Assembly: GCA_016716565.1 (NCBI GenBank)
Contig: JADJWC010000001.1
Location: forward strand, 1,240,001-1,304,000
Direction of reading: 5' to 3'
Source: a bacterium
GTDB taxonomy: Bacteria; Bacteroidota; Ignavibacteria; Ignavibacteriales; Ignavibacteriaceae
Length of the DNA stretch: 64,000 nucleotides
The position numbers were made by a program, and so were the translations under genes. The notes below the pieces were generated by a model. It saw only the letters and a list, made by a program, of their open reading frames with translations. It did no database searches and was not told the DNA's origin. This document shows positions 37,064 to 46,081 of the stretch, piece after piece; the first letter of the stretch is position 1, and each line of letters begins with the position of its first letter.

Positions 37064-38920
37064 ATGGAAAAATCAATTATAAAGTCATTTCTTAAAAGAA
37101 TAGAATTATTTAAAGGCCTGGATGACATTCAGCTTCAGACAGTGGCTGATAAAATTTCGGTCGTGAACTTTCCGATAAACGGGATGGTCTTCGCAGAAAA
37201 TAACATACGAGAAAATCTCTCAATAATTTATGAGGGCGAAGTTGAACTTTTCAAAACTACTCCATACGGTGGTGAGAAAAGATTATCCATTTTCGGGAAG
37301 TATGATTTTCTCGGTGAAGGAGCGTTGATGGATGATTCACCACATTCAACTTCAGCAAGAGCAACTGTTAATTCGGTAATCCTTCGACTTTCGAGAGATA
37401 AGTTCAAAGAATTAATGATTGAGCACAATGATGTAGCGATGGATATTCTTTCAAAGATTGCAAGGGTAATTTCACGAAGAATGAGTTCTGCAAATACAAG
37501 ATCTGTCAATCTTGCTGCACAGTATCAATCAGGTCGAACAAGAAGCGAGCACGATTTGCTTGGCGATAGGGAAGTGCCGAATGAAGTTTATTACGGAGTT
37601 CAAACACTTCGTGCAATTGAAAATTTTAATATCAGCGGAGTTACGCTCAACTTTCATCCGGTAATTATTCAGGCTCTGGCAATGGTTAAAATGGCTGCGG
37701 CAAAAACCAATAACGAACTCGGACTTCTCTCAAAACCAGTTGCAGATGCAATTGTTCAGGCTTGCTCGGAAATAATAAATGGAAAGCTTCACACACATTT
37801 TATTGTTGATATGATCCAGGGTGGCGCCGGAACTTCCACAAATATGAATGCGAACGAGGTGATTGCAAATCGTGCGCTTGAAATTCTCGGTTACGAAAAA
37901 GGAGAATACAAATATTGTCATCCAAATAATCACGTAAATTTATCGCAGTCGACAAACGATGCTTATCCGACTTCTGTAAAGATTGCATTGATTCTTGCTA
38001 ATCAAAAACTAATTGAAGTGTTAAAGGAATTAATTCAATCATTTCACAACAAAGCAAAAGAATTTTCTCATATAATTAAAATGGGAAGAACACAGCTTCA
38101 GGATGCTGTTCCGATGACAATGGGTCAGGAGTTTGAAGCTTATGCAGTTACTCTGGGAGAAGAAGTTGAAAGACTTGAACAGAACGTAAAACTTTTTCTT
38201 GAAGTTAATATGGGTGCAACTGCAATCGGAACAGGAATAAATTCGCATCCCGATTATAGTAAAAAAGTTGTTGCTCATTTACGTGACATTACAAAAATGG
38301 AAATTGTCCTCGCTCATAATTTAGTTGAAGCGACTCAGGACACCGGAGCTTTTGTAATGTATTCGTCTGCGGTAAAAAGACTTGCAGTAAAACTTTCAAA
38401 AATCTGTAATGATCTCCGACTTCTTTCATCCGGTCCCAGAACAGGAATTAATGAGATAAATCTACCGCCGATGCAGCCCGGTTCATCTATTATGCCGGGG
38501 AAAATAAATCCGGTTATTCCGGAAGTTGTTAACCAGATTGCATTTAAAGTAATAGGGAATGATTTAACTGTTACTCTCGCTGCGGAAGCCGGCCAGCTTC
38601 AGTTGAATGTATTTGAGCCGGTAATTGTCGAGAGTCTTTTTGAATCAATTGAAATGCTGAAAAACGGAATGATTACACTCAAGCAAAAATGTGTTGATGG
38701 AATAACTGTAAACGAAGACAGATGCAGATCGCTTGTTGAAAATAGTATCGGACTTGTGACTGCGCTCAATCCTGTGGGTTATGAAAGATCAACACAACTT
38801 GCAAAAGAAGCACTTGAAACCAACAAAGGAGTTTATGAATTGGTGCTTGAAAAGAATTTGCTCTCAAAAAAAGAACTGGATGAATTACTTAAACCAGAAA
38901 ATATGATTAAGCCGAAGTGA
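37064..38920 (+). CDS. aspA: Cyclic-nucleotide-binding domain fused to aspartate ammonia-lyase
   Basis: A 618-residue fusion. Residues 1-145 are a cNMP-binding-type domain (FPINGMVFAENN, FLGEGALMDDSPH). From about 155 onward is a full-length aspartase: LLGDREVPNEVYYGVQTLRA, then SQSTNDAYPT, then the fumarase/aspartase signature GSSIMPGKINPV near residue 473. Aspartase releases ammonia from aspartate to give fumarate. In the cNMP cassette the arginine usually following the proline is replaced by histidine, with an arginine five residues later. Ligand binding is therefore uncertain. Allosteric control by a nucleotide or other ligand is inference. It lies next to aconitase but behind a terminator. 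Confidence 0.9.
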   Translation: MEKSIIKSFLKRIELFKGLDDIQLQTVADKISVVNFPINGMVFAENNIRENLSIIYEGEVELFKTTPYGGEKRLSIFGKYDFLGEGALMDDSPHSTSARATVNSVILRLSRDKFKELMIEHNDVAMDILSKIARVISRRMSSANTRSVNLAAQYQSGRTRSEHDLLGDREVPNEVYYGVQTLRAIENFNISGVTLNFHPVIIQALAMVKMAAAKTNNELGLLSKPVADAIVQACSEIINGKLHTHFIVDMIQGGAGTSTNMNANEVIANRALEILGYEKGEYKYCHPNNHVNLSQSTNDAYPTSVKIALILANQKLIEVLKELIQSFHNKAKEFSHIIKMGRTQLQDAVPMTMGQEFEAYAVTLGEEVERLEQNVKLFLEVNMGATAIGTGINSHPDYSKKVVAHLRDITKMEIVLAHNLVEATQDTGAFVMYSSAVKRLAVKLSKICNDLRLLSSGPRTGINEINLPPMQPGSSIMPGKINPVIPEVVNQIAFKVIGNDLTVTLAAEAGQLQLNVFEPVIVESLFESIEMLKNGMITLKQKCVDGITVNEDRCRSLVENSIGLVTALNPVGYERSTQLAKEALETNKGVYELVLEKNLLSKKELDELLKPENMIKPK

Positions 38921-38928
38921 GAAAAATC

Positions 38929-39402
38929 TTATTCGTCAACTTCATTCGCATACAACTTCTCACAAATGCTTGAAAGCATTTCTTTCTCAGCCGTTGTCAG
39001 CGAAGAGGAATAATTGAAAATAAATTTATCTATTTCAGGATTGATCTTTGTAAGAAGAGCAATTCCTTTTTTCGTTATTCGCGCAAGTGAAAGTCGTCTG
39101 TCCTCATCGGAATAATATCTTTCCACCAAATTGTCTTTTATTAACCTATCGATTAATCTTGTAACATCCGGGGCAGGCTCAACCATCCTTCGGATAATTT
39201 CGTGTCGGGGATATCCTTCCGGATGAGCACCTTTCAGAATTCTTAAGACATTGAACTGAGGAAGAGTAATATTAAAATAACTACAAACTGCTTCGAGTTT
39301 TGAATGAAGGTAACTCGATGCAATAAACAAATTCAACAAACCTTCCTGTTCAATCCCGCTGAACTTTTCCTGCTTCAATCGCTTTTTAAGTATTTCTCCC
39401 AT
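38929..39402 (-). CDS. MarR-family transcriptional regulator
   Basis: A 157-residue winged helix protein. The recognition region contains IIRRMVEPAPDVTRLIDRL, and the wing has VERYYSDEDRRLSLARITKKG, typical of MarR. It is convergent with the aspartase gene (8-base gap). ATG 39402 is chosen over an upstream TTG. Its target is unknown; the divergent BatA gene 150 bases away is a candidate. Confidence 0.85.
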   Translation of the reverse strand: MGEILKKRLKQEKFSGIEQEGLLNLFIASSYLHSKLEAVCSYFNITLPQFNVLRILKGAHPEGYPRHEIIRRMVEPAPDVTRLIDRLIKDNLVERYYSDEDRRLSLARITKKGIALLTKINPEIDKFIFNYSSSLTTAEKEMLSSICEKLYANEVDE

Positions 39403-39553
39403 AACCACTCTCAGTTTTAACAAATGTAATTATAGCAGTCGAAAAAAGAAACCCAAAGGAAAAAAATGTCTGTGAAAAAATGCTGTATAGATTAAGGACC
39501 GGCTTATTGCTATTTTCAACTGTCAAAATTCCATTAATAATTATTTACACTGA

Positions 39554-41653
39554 ATGACGTTTCTAAATCCTGCTGTTTTATTTGGACTGATCGCCGCATC
39601 GATTCCAATCATAATCCACTTGCTGAATCTGAGGAAGTTGAAAAAAATTGAGTTCAGTACTCTTCAATTTCTTAAAGAACTTCAAAAGAATAAAATCAGG
39701 AAAATAAAAATAAAACAATGGCTTCTGCTTGCACTTAGGGTTTTGATAATACTTGCTATCGTAACTGCTTTTGCAAGACCAACAATAGTCGGTGTTTCAA
39801 TCGGTGGAACAACTTCTGCCGCAAAAACTACTGCAATCTTTATTCTCGATGACACATTCAGTATGTCGGTTGTTGATCAGAATGGATCTTACTTCAACCA
39901 GGCAAAGGAAGCAATAAAAAATATTCTCACTCAGTTTGAAGAAGGAGATGAGTTCGGTTTAGTCCTTGTTTCGCATCAGCCGGATGAAATTGAAATGACA
40001 TCAAACCTCAGCAAGTTCAAACAGGAAATTGAAGCGGCAAATATTTCTTTCGCATCAGGTAAATTGAATAATTCAATTATCAAAGCTGCTGAGTTAATTG
40101 GCGAAGCAAAAAATTTCAATAAAGAAATTTATTTGTTCACGGATTTTCAAAAAGGAAGACTTGCGAACGAGAATGAAATAATAAATCTTAAGGAACAGCT
40201 TGGTGAGCAGGTTCGATTGTACACATTCAATTATTCGGGAAAAGAAGTTTTTAATTTTGGGATTGATGAGCTGAAGATTAACACACAGATTTTTGAAAAA
40301 GATAAACCTGTAAGATTTGACGCAACAATTAAAAATTATTCTGACAGAATAAAAGAAAATCTTGTAGTCTCACTTTTTATAGACGGCGAAAGACTTGCAC
40401 AGCAAAGTTTGAATCTTAACCCCGGTGAATCAAAAACTGCAAACCTCGAAGCACCTGCGAAAAAATTTGGTTACAGCGAAGCTCTCGTTGAAATTGAAGA
40501 AGATGATATTCTGCAGGATAACAATCGATTCTCTTCATTCTACATTCCTGAAAAAATTCCGGTTCTGATTCTTGCAGAAAACCCTGATGATACAAAACTT
40601 ATCGAAGCAGCACTGAAATCTGTTTCTGAATCTGATTATTTTGATATCACCATTAAAAAAGCAGAACAAATTTCGGGGCTTCAGATAAATAATTTTCAGG
40701 TGATGATTTTAGTCAGCAGTGATTTTGGAAATGCACAAGTGAAATTAAATCAATTTCTGAGTTCCGGAAAAGGAATAATAATATTTCCATCGTCGGAAAA
40801 TGGTAATACAGGATTTAATAGCTCATTGAACTCAATTGGAATTACTCCATCAGGAAGTTTTATTAAATTGGAAGCAGGTCAATTAATTAGTTTCAGTGAA
40901 ACAGATTTCAATCATCCATTATTCGAAAATATTTTTATGGATGAAAAGAAGAAACAAATCGAGTCGCCAGAAATCTATACTTACTTTAAAATTAATCCCG
41001 CTGGAAAAGGAAAGAGCATAATCAAGCTGGAAGATGAAAGCAGTTTCCTCAGCGAGTATTCAATTAGTGAAGGAAAAGTATTGTTGTTTGGTTCTTCACC
41101 GGTTTTTTCTTGGAGTGATTTTCCGATCAAAGGAATCTTCGCACCGCTCGTTACCAAATCAGTTATGTATCTATCTGCATACAATAAAAGTGAATCGAAC
41201 TATCTTGCTGGTGAAACAATAAATGTAAATGTTTCTGAAAGAACTCTACCACAAATAAAAGTTGTCAGACCTGATAAGAGCGAAGACTTCATAAATATTG
41301 ACGAAAACCAAACTTCTGATTTTATTTCTTACAGTTCTACTTCGTTATCAGGGAGCTATAAATTTTATTCCGGTGGAAAACTTTTAGCTTCAGTGAATAT
41401 AAAGACTGATCCCGCTGAATCTGTCACTGAATATTTAAGTGAAACTGAATTTGATGATTATCTTGAAAAAATTAATTTTAATGGCAGACATATTCGAATA
41501 CAAAAAGATGAAAACCCGACTCAAATGATTCTGCAGGCAAGATTTGGATCCGAGCTTTGGAGATATTTTGTTTTGATAGCAATATTACTCGCATTGGTTG
41601 AAATGACAATTGCACGAAATGCAAAAAAGGAGATGGAAGGAGTTTCTGCTTAG
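39554..41653 (+). CDS. BatA/VWA-domain membrane protein
   Basis: A 699-residue protein. The N-terminal double-helix module (FLNPAVLFGLIAASIPIIIH, then WLLLALRVLIILAIVTAFARP) is the BatA signature. A von Willebrand A domain follows with the MIDAS-like DDTFSMS (threonine in place of the first serine). A C-terminal helix closes the protein. Bat proteins belong to Bacteroidota stress/aerotolerance loci with MoxR, DUF58, DUF4159 and DUF4175 proteins. Here DUF4159 and DUF4175 are 10 kb away, and no MoxR is in the window. Confidence 0.82.
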   Translation: MTFLNPAVLFGLIAASIPIIIHLLNLRKLKKIEFSTLQFLKELQKNKIRKIKIKQWLLLALRVLIILAIVTAFARPTIVGVSIGGTTSAAKTTAIFILDDTFSMSVVDQNGSYFNQAKEAIKNILTQFEEGDEFGLVLVSHQPDEIEMTSNLSKFKQEIEAANISFASGKLNNSIIKAAELIGEAKNFNKEIYLFTDFQKGRLANENEIINLKEQLGEQVRLYTFNYSGKEVFNFGIDELKINTQIFEKDKPVRFDATIKNYSDRIKENLVVSLFIDGERLAQQSLNLNPGESKTANLEAPAKKFGYSEALVEIEEDDILQDNNRFSSFYIPEKIPVLILAENPDDTKLIEAALKSVSESDYFDITIKKAEQISGLQINNFQVMILVSSDFGNAQVKLNQFLSSGKGIIIFPSSENGNTGFNSSLNSIGITPSGSFIKLEAGQLISFSETDFNHPLFENIFMDEKKKQIESPEIYTYFKINPAGKGKSIIKLEDESSFLSEYSISEGKVLLFGSSPVFSWSDFPIKGIFAPLVTKSVMYLSAYNKSESNYLAGETINVNVSERTLPQIKVVRPDKSEDFINIDENQTSDFISYSSTSLSGSYKFYSGGKLLASVNIKTDPAESVTEYLSETEFDDYLEKINFNGRHIRIQKDENPTQMILQARFGSELWRYFVLIAILLALVEMTIARNAKKEMEGVSA

Positions 41654-41658
41654 TGTTT

Positions 41659-41757
41659 CTAAGTGCTCTTAGTGTCTTAGTGGTTAAGACATTTCACCAC
41701 TGACCTGCCTGACGGTAGGCAGGGACACTGAGTTCACTAAGGTTCACTAAGAAAAAA
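41659..41757. repeat. Interspersed repeat with CTTAGTG arms and CCTGCCT hairpin
   Basis: Several CTTAGTG units on the left (41659-41687) face CACTAAG-type units on the right (41732-41752). In between, CCTGCCT-GACGGT-AGGCAGG (41704-41723) forms a perfect 7-base-pair hairpin. It fills the whole gap between the BatA-like gene and hflX. Confidence 0.6.
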
Positions 41758-41758
41758 T

Positions 41759-43063
41759 ATGATTGAGATAACAAGAAAAATAAAAGAACGGGCAATGCTT
41801 GTTGCTCTTCAGACACGACACGTAAATCGTGAATTGGTTGAAGAACATCTTTCCGAACTTGAAGAACTTGCAGACACTGCCGGTGCTGATTCTATTTTCA
41901 AAATCATACAATCAAAGTCAGCAATCGATCCTGCATTTTATATCGGTAAAGGAAAAGCTGAAGAACTGGCTCAGCTTGTTGAACTCAATGACATCGATCT
42001 TGTTATTTCTGATGACGATTTGACTCCAGTTCAGGTTAGAAATCTTGAAAGACTTTTTAACAGAAAAATTATCGACAGAAGCGGATTGATACTGGATATT
42101 TTTGCGCTTCGTGCTAAAACTAAAGAAGCAAAAACACAAGTTGAACTTGCTCAGCTTGAATATATGCTGCCGAGATTAACTCGTGCATGGACACACCTTT
42201 CAAAACAGTACGGAGGAATTGGGACAAAAGGTCCCGGTGAAACACAAATTGAAACCGACAGAAGAATGATTCGGACTCGTATCAGTCATCTGAAAGAAAA
42301 ACTGAAAGAAATTGAATCGCAGAGACAAACTCAGAGTAAAGGGAGAAAAGATTTTGTAAGAATTTCGATTGCAGGTTATACGAATGCCGGTAAATCAACT
42401 TTGTTCAATCTTATCACAAAGTCAAATGTGTTTGCAGAAGACAAATTATTTGCCACACTTGACTCCACAACACGTAATGTTAGTTTGAATGGGCTTGCCT
42501 CGGCGAAGCCTTCAGGCGGAGCCGTAAAAGAAAAAATTCTAATTAGTGATACCGTAGGATTTATTAGAAAACTCCCTGCTCATCTTGTTGCATCATTTAA
42601 AAGCACGTTAAATGAAGTTAGATACTCAGATATAATAATTTATATGATTGATCTCTCCCATCCATATTATGAAGATCATCTGAAAGTTGTAGATGAAACT
42701 TTAAAAGAATTCGATAGTGAGCACAAAAAAGAAATTAAAGTTTTCAATAAAGTTGATTCGGTGAGTGATAAAAGTGTTATTGAATATGTTCGAAATAAAT
42801 ATCTCGGAAGTGTAATCATTTCAGCTCAAAAAGGGATAAACATTTCATCACTGATTAAGTCAATTGAGAATATTATAAAAGATTCATTTGTGGAGCAGGA
42901 ATTAACTTTAGGAATAGAGCAGACGAAACTAGCGTCACAAATTCACGATCTTGCAGAAGTAACTTCAGTAAAATACAACCATGATACAGTATTATTTAAG
43001 TTCCGTGCGAATAAAGAAAATTCGGAAAAAATTAAAAAATTACTTTCTAAATCTTACTCTTAA
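41759..43063 (+). CDS. hflX: GTPase HflX with an in-frame repeat insertion
   Basis: A 434-residue HflX, a ribosome-associated GTPase that splits stalled or heat-stressed ribosomes. The N-terminal HflX domain holds GGIGTKGPGETQIETDRR. The G domain has G1 GYTNAGKST (about 205-213), G3 DTVGFIRKLP, G4 NKVD and G5 SAQKG. Between the LFATLDSTTRNV switch region and the G3 motif, about ten extra residues (GLASAKPSGGAV) are encoded by a GC-rich repeat at 42491-42523. HflX normally has a short loop there, so the insertion may be tolerated. Confidence 0.93.
   Translation: MIEITRKIKERAMLVALQTRHVNRELVEEHLSELEELADTAGADSIFKIIQSKSAIDPAFYIGKGKAEELAQLVELNDIDLVISDDDLTPVQVRNLERLFNRKIIDRSGLILDIFALRAKTKEAKTQVELAQLEYMLPRLTRAWTHLSKQYGGIGTKGPGETQIETDRRMIRTRISHLKEKLKEIESQRQTQSKGRKDFVRISIAGYTNAGKSTLFNLITKSNVFAEDKLFATLDSTTRNVSLNGLASAKPSGGAVKEKILISDTVGFIRKLPAHLVASFKSTLNEVRYSDIIIYMIDLSHPYYEDHLKVVDETLKEFDSEHKKEIKVFNKVDSVSDKSVIEYVRNKYLGSVIISAQKGINISSLIKSIENIIKDSFVEQELTLGIEQTKLASQIHDLAEVTSVKYNHDTVLFKFRANKENSEKIKKLLSKSYS
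42491..42523 (+). repeat. GC-rich repeat inserted in hflX
   Basis: GGGCTTGCCTCGGCGAAGCC followed by TTCAGGCGGAGCC contrasts with the AT-rich gene around it. It can fold through GGCTT/AAGCC. Its length preserves the reading frame. It resembles small interspersed repeats with CGAAGCC/GGCGGAGCC cores. Confidence 0.5.
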
Positions 43064-43170
43064 TCATACTCTGACTCCATTTCTTCCTCTGATTTCTCAC
43101 TCTTAATAGTTAATTTTGTGTTCACAATTCATCATCATTTTTATCTACCACAGGATAACGGAAGGAAAGA

Positions 43171-44694
43171 ATGTCTATCATACTTAATGGATCTGGATTA
43201 ACAGTTGAAAAATTAGTCCGCATCGCAAGAAATAAAGAACAAGTAGAACTCAGCAAAGACTCACTCGAAAGAATAAAAACCTGTCGTGCAATGCTTGAAG
43301 AAAAAATCAAAGCACACGAAATTATGTACGGAGTGAATACCGGCATCGGAGAATTCTCCGAAGTTGTCTTAAACGATGATCAGGTAAAAGATTTTCAGAA
43401 ATATCTTATTTACAATCACGCAGCAGGTATTGGTAATCCAATGCCAATTGAATGGGTTCGTGGAGCAATCGCCGGAAGAATAAATGTTCACGCTCACGGA
43501 AATTCTGGATGTAGACCGGAAATTACTTTAACTCTTGTTGAAATGCTGAACAATGATTGCATCCCTGTTGTCTGCACAAAAGGATCAGTTGGTGCTTGCG
43601 GCGATTTAGCACCGATGTCGCAAATTGCTTTGCTGATGATGGGAGAGGGTGAAGCATTTTATAAAGGTGAAAGACTTCCCGGAAAAGTTGCTTTTGAAAA
43701 AGCAGGAATTAAAGTTCCCGGTCTTCAGGCACGTGATGGTCTTGCGACAATCAACGGATCAAATTTTATGACAGCAATTGCTGCTCTTCACTTATTTGAT
43801 ATTAACAGATTCTTGAAGCAAGCCGAAATTGCATGTGCAATGACTCTCGAAGCACTACTCGCAAACATGAAACCATACGATGTTCGTTTACATAAACTTC
43901 GTGGATTTACCGGTGCTGTTAGAAGTTCGCAAGCAATAAAAAAATGTATCGAAGGAAGTGATCTTCTTACAGGAAAATTGAAAATAAAAGTTCAGGATGC
44001 ATACTCGATGCGTTCAACTCCACAAGTGATTGGTGCTGCACACGATGCAGTTGCTTATGCAAAATCACAAATTGAAATTGAACTGAATGGTGTTGGCGAT
44101 AATCCGATATTTATTCCTGAGGACAGAATTACTCTAACTGGTGCAAACTTCCAGGGATCTCCGGTTTCACTTCCTATGGATATGGTCGGTGCTGCTGTTA
44201 CAATGATCTGTGTTCTTTCCGAAAGAAGAATGAACCGGCTGAACAATCCAGCATTGAGCGTAGGGCTTCCTGCATTTTTAACAAAAGGTGCCGGAATGTT
44301 TTCAGGTTTAATGCTGAGTCAATATACTGCTGATATGATGATTGTTGAACAGAGAATTCTTTCAACTCCGGCGTCGATACAATCTATTCCTGCTGCAGCA
44401 GACCAGGAAGATTTTGTTTCGATGGGAATGAACACCGCTTTAAAGAACGAACAGATACTTGATAACGCCTACGGAATTCTCGGAATTGAATTTATGGCTG
44501 CTGCACAGGCTCTGGATTTCAGAACTCATTCGACCGGGAAAGGTGTAGCAAAAGCAAAAGAAGCTATCAGAAAATACGTTGAACATCTTGATGTTGATCG
44601 ACCACTTTATCCTGATCACAACAAGATGAAGGCACTCGTTAAATCCTGCGAAATACTTGAGGAAGTTGAGAAAGAAATTGGTAGTTTGGAGTAG
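43171..44694 (+). CDS. hutH: HutH-like MIO ammonia-lyase with Ala-Cys-Gly triad
   Basis: A 507-residue HAL/PAL-family lyase, which removes ammonia from histidine or an aromatic amino acid using the MIO group. Y53 (YGVNTGIG) and H83 (YNHAAGIG) match Pseudomonas HAL numbering. The MIO-forming triad, Ala-Ser-Gly at 142-144 in HAL, is Ala-Cys-Gly here (codon 143 is TGC). LAPMSQ replaces the usual LAPLSH, and DQEDFVSMG replaces NQEDHVSMG. Neither hutU nor hutI is nearby, so the substrate might not be histidine. An engineered S143C HAL is known to mature to active enzyme, so activity is plausible. Confidence 0.82.
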   Translation: MSIILNGSGLTVEKLVRIARNKEQVELSKDSLERIKTCRAMLEEKIKAHEIMYGVNTGIGEFSEVVLNDDQVKDFQKYLIYNHAAGIGNPMPIEWVRGAIAGRINVHAHGNSGCRPEITLTLVEMLNNDCIPVVCTKGSVGACGDLAPMSQIALLMMGEGEAFYKGERLPGKVAFEKAGIKVPGLQARDGLATINGSNFMTAIAALHLFDINRFLKQAEIACAMTLEALLANMKPYDVRLHKLRGFTGAVRSSQAIKKCIEGSDLLTGKLKIKVQDAYSMRSTPQVIGAAHDAVAYAKSQIEIELNGVGDNPIFIPEDRITLTGANFQGSPVSLPMDMVGAAVTMICVLSERRMNRLNNPALSVGLPAFLTKGAGMFSGLMLSQYTADMMIVEQRILSTPASIQSIPAAADQEDFVSMGMNTALKNEQILDNAYGILGIEFMAAAQALDFRTHSTGKGVAKAKEAIRKYVEHLDVDRPLYPDHNKMKALVKSCEILEEVEKEIGSLE

Positions 44695-44704
44695 CAAGAA
44701 ATAG

Positions 44705-44770
44705 AACGCTGATTACGCAGATGAGACTGATCAGCGCAGATCATAATAATCTGTGTCATCTGTGTGCCAT
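44705..44770. repeat. Interspersed repeat with ACGCTGAT / ATCAGCG arms
   Basis: AACGCTGATTACGCAGATGA is followed by GACTGATCAGCGCAGATC and then AATCTGTGTCATCTGTGTGCC. GCTGAT and ATCAGC are inverted, and AGAT/ATCT flank a second small palindrome. It fills the gap between the lyase and rmuC and resembles widespread extragenic repeats of this type. Confidence 0.6.
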
Positions 44771-44785
44771 TAAAAAAGGATTATA

Positions 44786-46066
44786 ATGGAAATAATTTTT
44801 TTAATAGTTGGAATTTTAATTGGTGCAATTGCTGCCTGGTTTATTGCTTCTTCCAGATTCAAAGGTGAAACTGGTAGGGTCGAAGAAAGAAGTGTAATCC
44901 TCGAGAGAGAGAAATCCAATCTTGAAAATAATCTCAATTCCGAAAGACAAAAAGTTCTTGAGTTAAATTCGAAACTTTCTGCTCTTCAATCAGATTACAA
45001 TAATCTCCAACAAAAACTTTCAGAACAAAAAGCAGAAGTAGAAGAACTTCAGCAAAAGTTCACAAAAGAATTTGAAAATCTTGCAAATAAAATTTTTGAA
45101 GAGAAAACAACAAAATTCTCAGAGCAGAGCAAGGCAAATTTATCAGATATATTAAATCCATTAAAAGAAAAGATAACTGAATTTCAGAGTAAAGTTGAAG
45201 AGACCAATGAAAAGAGTATAAACAGATTTGGCGAACTCAGGCAACAACTTCAAACTTTAAAAGAGATGAATCAGCAAATGAGCTCAGATGCGCAGAATCT
45301 TGTCAAAGCATTGAAAGGTGACACCAAAGCGCAGGGGGATTGGGGCGAAATACAACTTGAAAGAATTCTTGAAAGATCCGGGCTGAGAAAAGGCGAGGAG
45401 TATACTATCCAGGAATCTTTTACAACAGAAGAAGGACGAAAAAGACCTGACGTAATTGTTAATCTTCCAGAAGAAAAGAAAATCATTATAGATTCAAAAG
45501 TATCTCTTGTTAGTTATGAAAAATTTGTTTCGGCAGAGGATGATGATCAAAAAAATATTCACATCAAATCGTATATTGATTCAGTAAAAAAACATATCAA
45601 GGAGTTGAGTGAAAAAAAATATCAGAATCTGTTTGATGTTGGATCACTTGATTTCGTACTTATGTTCATTCCAATCGAGCCGGCATTCTCACTTGCTATC
45701 CAATATGGTGAAAATCTTTACGTTGATGCTTATGATAAAAATATTATAATTGTCAGTCCTTCAACTTTACTAGCAACATTAAGGACCATTGCAAACATCT
45801 GGAAACAAGAACATCAAAATCGTAACGTACTAGAAATAGCAAAACAATCTGGTGCACTTTACGATAAATTTGTGACTTTTACGGAAGACTTAATTTCTGT
45901 TGGGAACAGACTTGATCAGGCTAAATCAAGTTATGTTGACGCTATGAAAAAACTAACAGATGGTTCGGGCAATCTGGTTAGGCGTGCAGAAAAAATAAGA
46001 GAGCTTGGTGCTAAAACCAGTAAACAGCTTCCACCATCAATTGTTAATCGGGCAGATGAAGATTAA
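44786..46066 (+). CDS. rmuC: DNA recombination protein RmuC
   Basis: A 426-residue RmuC. One N-terminal helix (IIFLIVGILIGAIAAWFIA) is followed by a coiled coil (about 35-185). Next is the nuclease-like core GDWGEIQLERILERSGL with RPDVIVNLPEEKKIIIDSKVS, which carries PD-(D/E)xK-type residues. The family limits recombination at inverted repeats in E. coli, an effect whose mechanism is unclear. Confidence 0.92.
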   Translation: MEIIFLIVGILIGAIAAWFIASSRFKGETGRVEERSVILEREKSNLENNLNSERQKVLELNSKLSALQSDYNNLQQKLSEQKAEVEELQQKFTKEFENLANKIFEEKTTKFSEQSKANLSDILNPLKEKITEFQSKVEETNEKSINRFGELRQQLQTLKEMNQQMSSDAQNLVKALKGDTKAQGDWGEIQLERILERSGLRKGEEYTIQESFTTEEGRKRPDVIVNLPEEKKIIIDSKVSLVSYEKFVSAEDDDQKNIHIKSYIDSVKKHIKELSEKKYQNLFDVGSLDFVLMFIPIEPAFSLAIQYGENLYVDAYDKNIIIVSPSTLLATLRTIANIWKQEHQNRNVLEIAKQSGALYDKFVTFTEDLISVGNRLDQAKSSYVDAMKKLTDGSGNLVRRAEKIRELGAKTSKQLPPSIVNRADED

Positions 46067-46081
46067 TTTGCTGAGTAATTG

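Noticed and set aside
41659..41757. Repeated CTTAGTG units considered as a CRISPR-like array
   Set aside because: Units are 7 bases, irregularly spaced and partly inverted, with no spacers and no cas genes.
43111..43118. TAATTTTG as a Bacteroidota-type -7 element for the lyase gene
   Set aside because: No TTG lies at the required distance upstream, so the match is not convincing.
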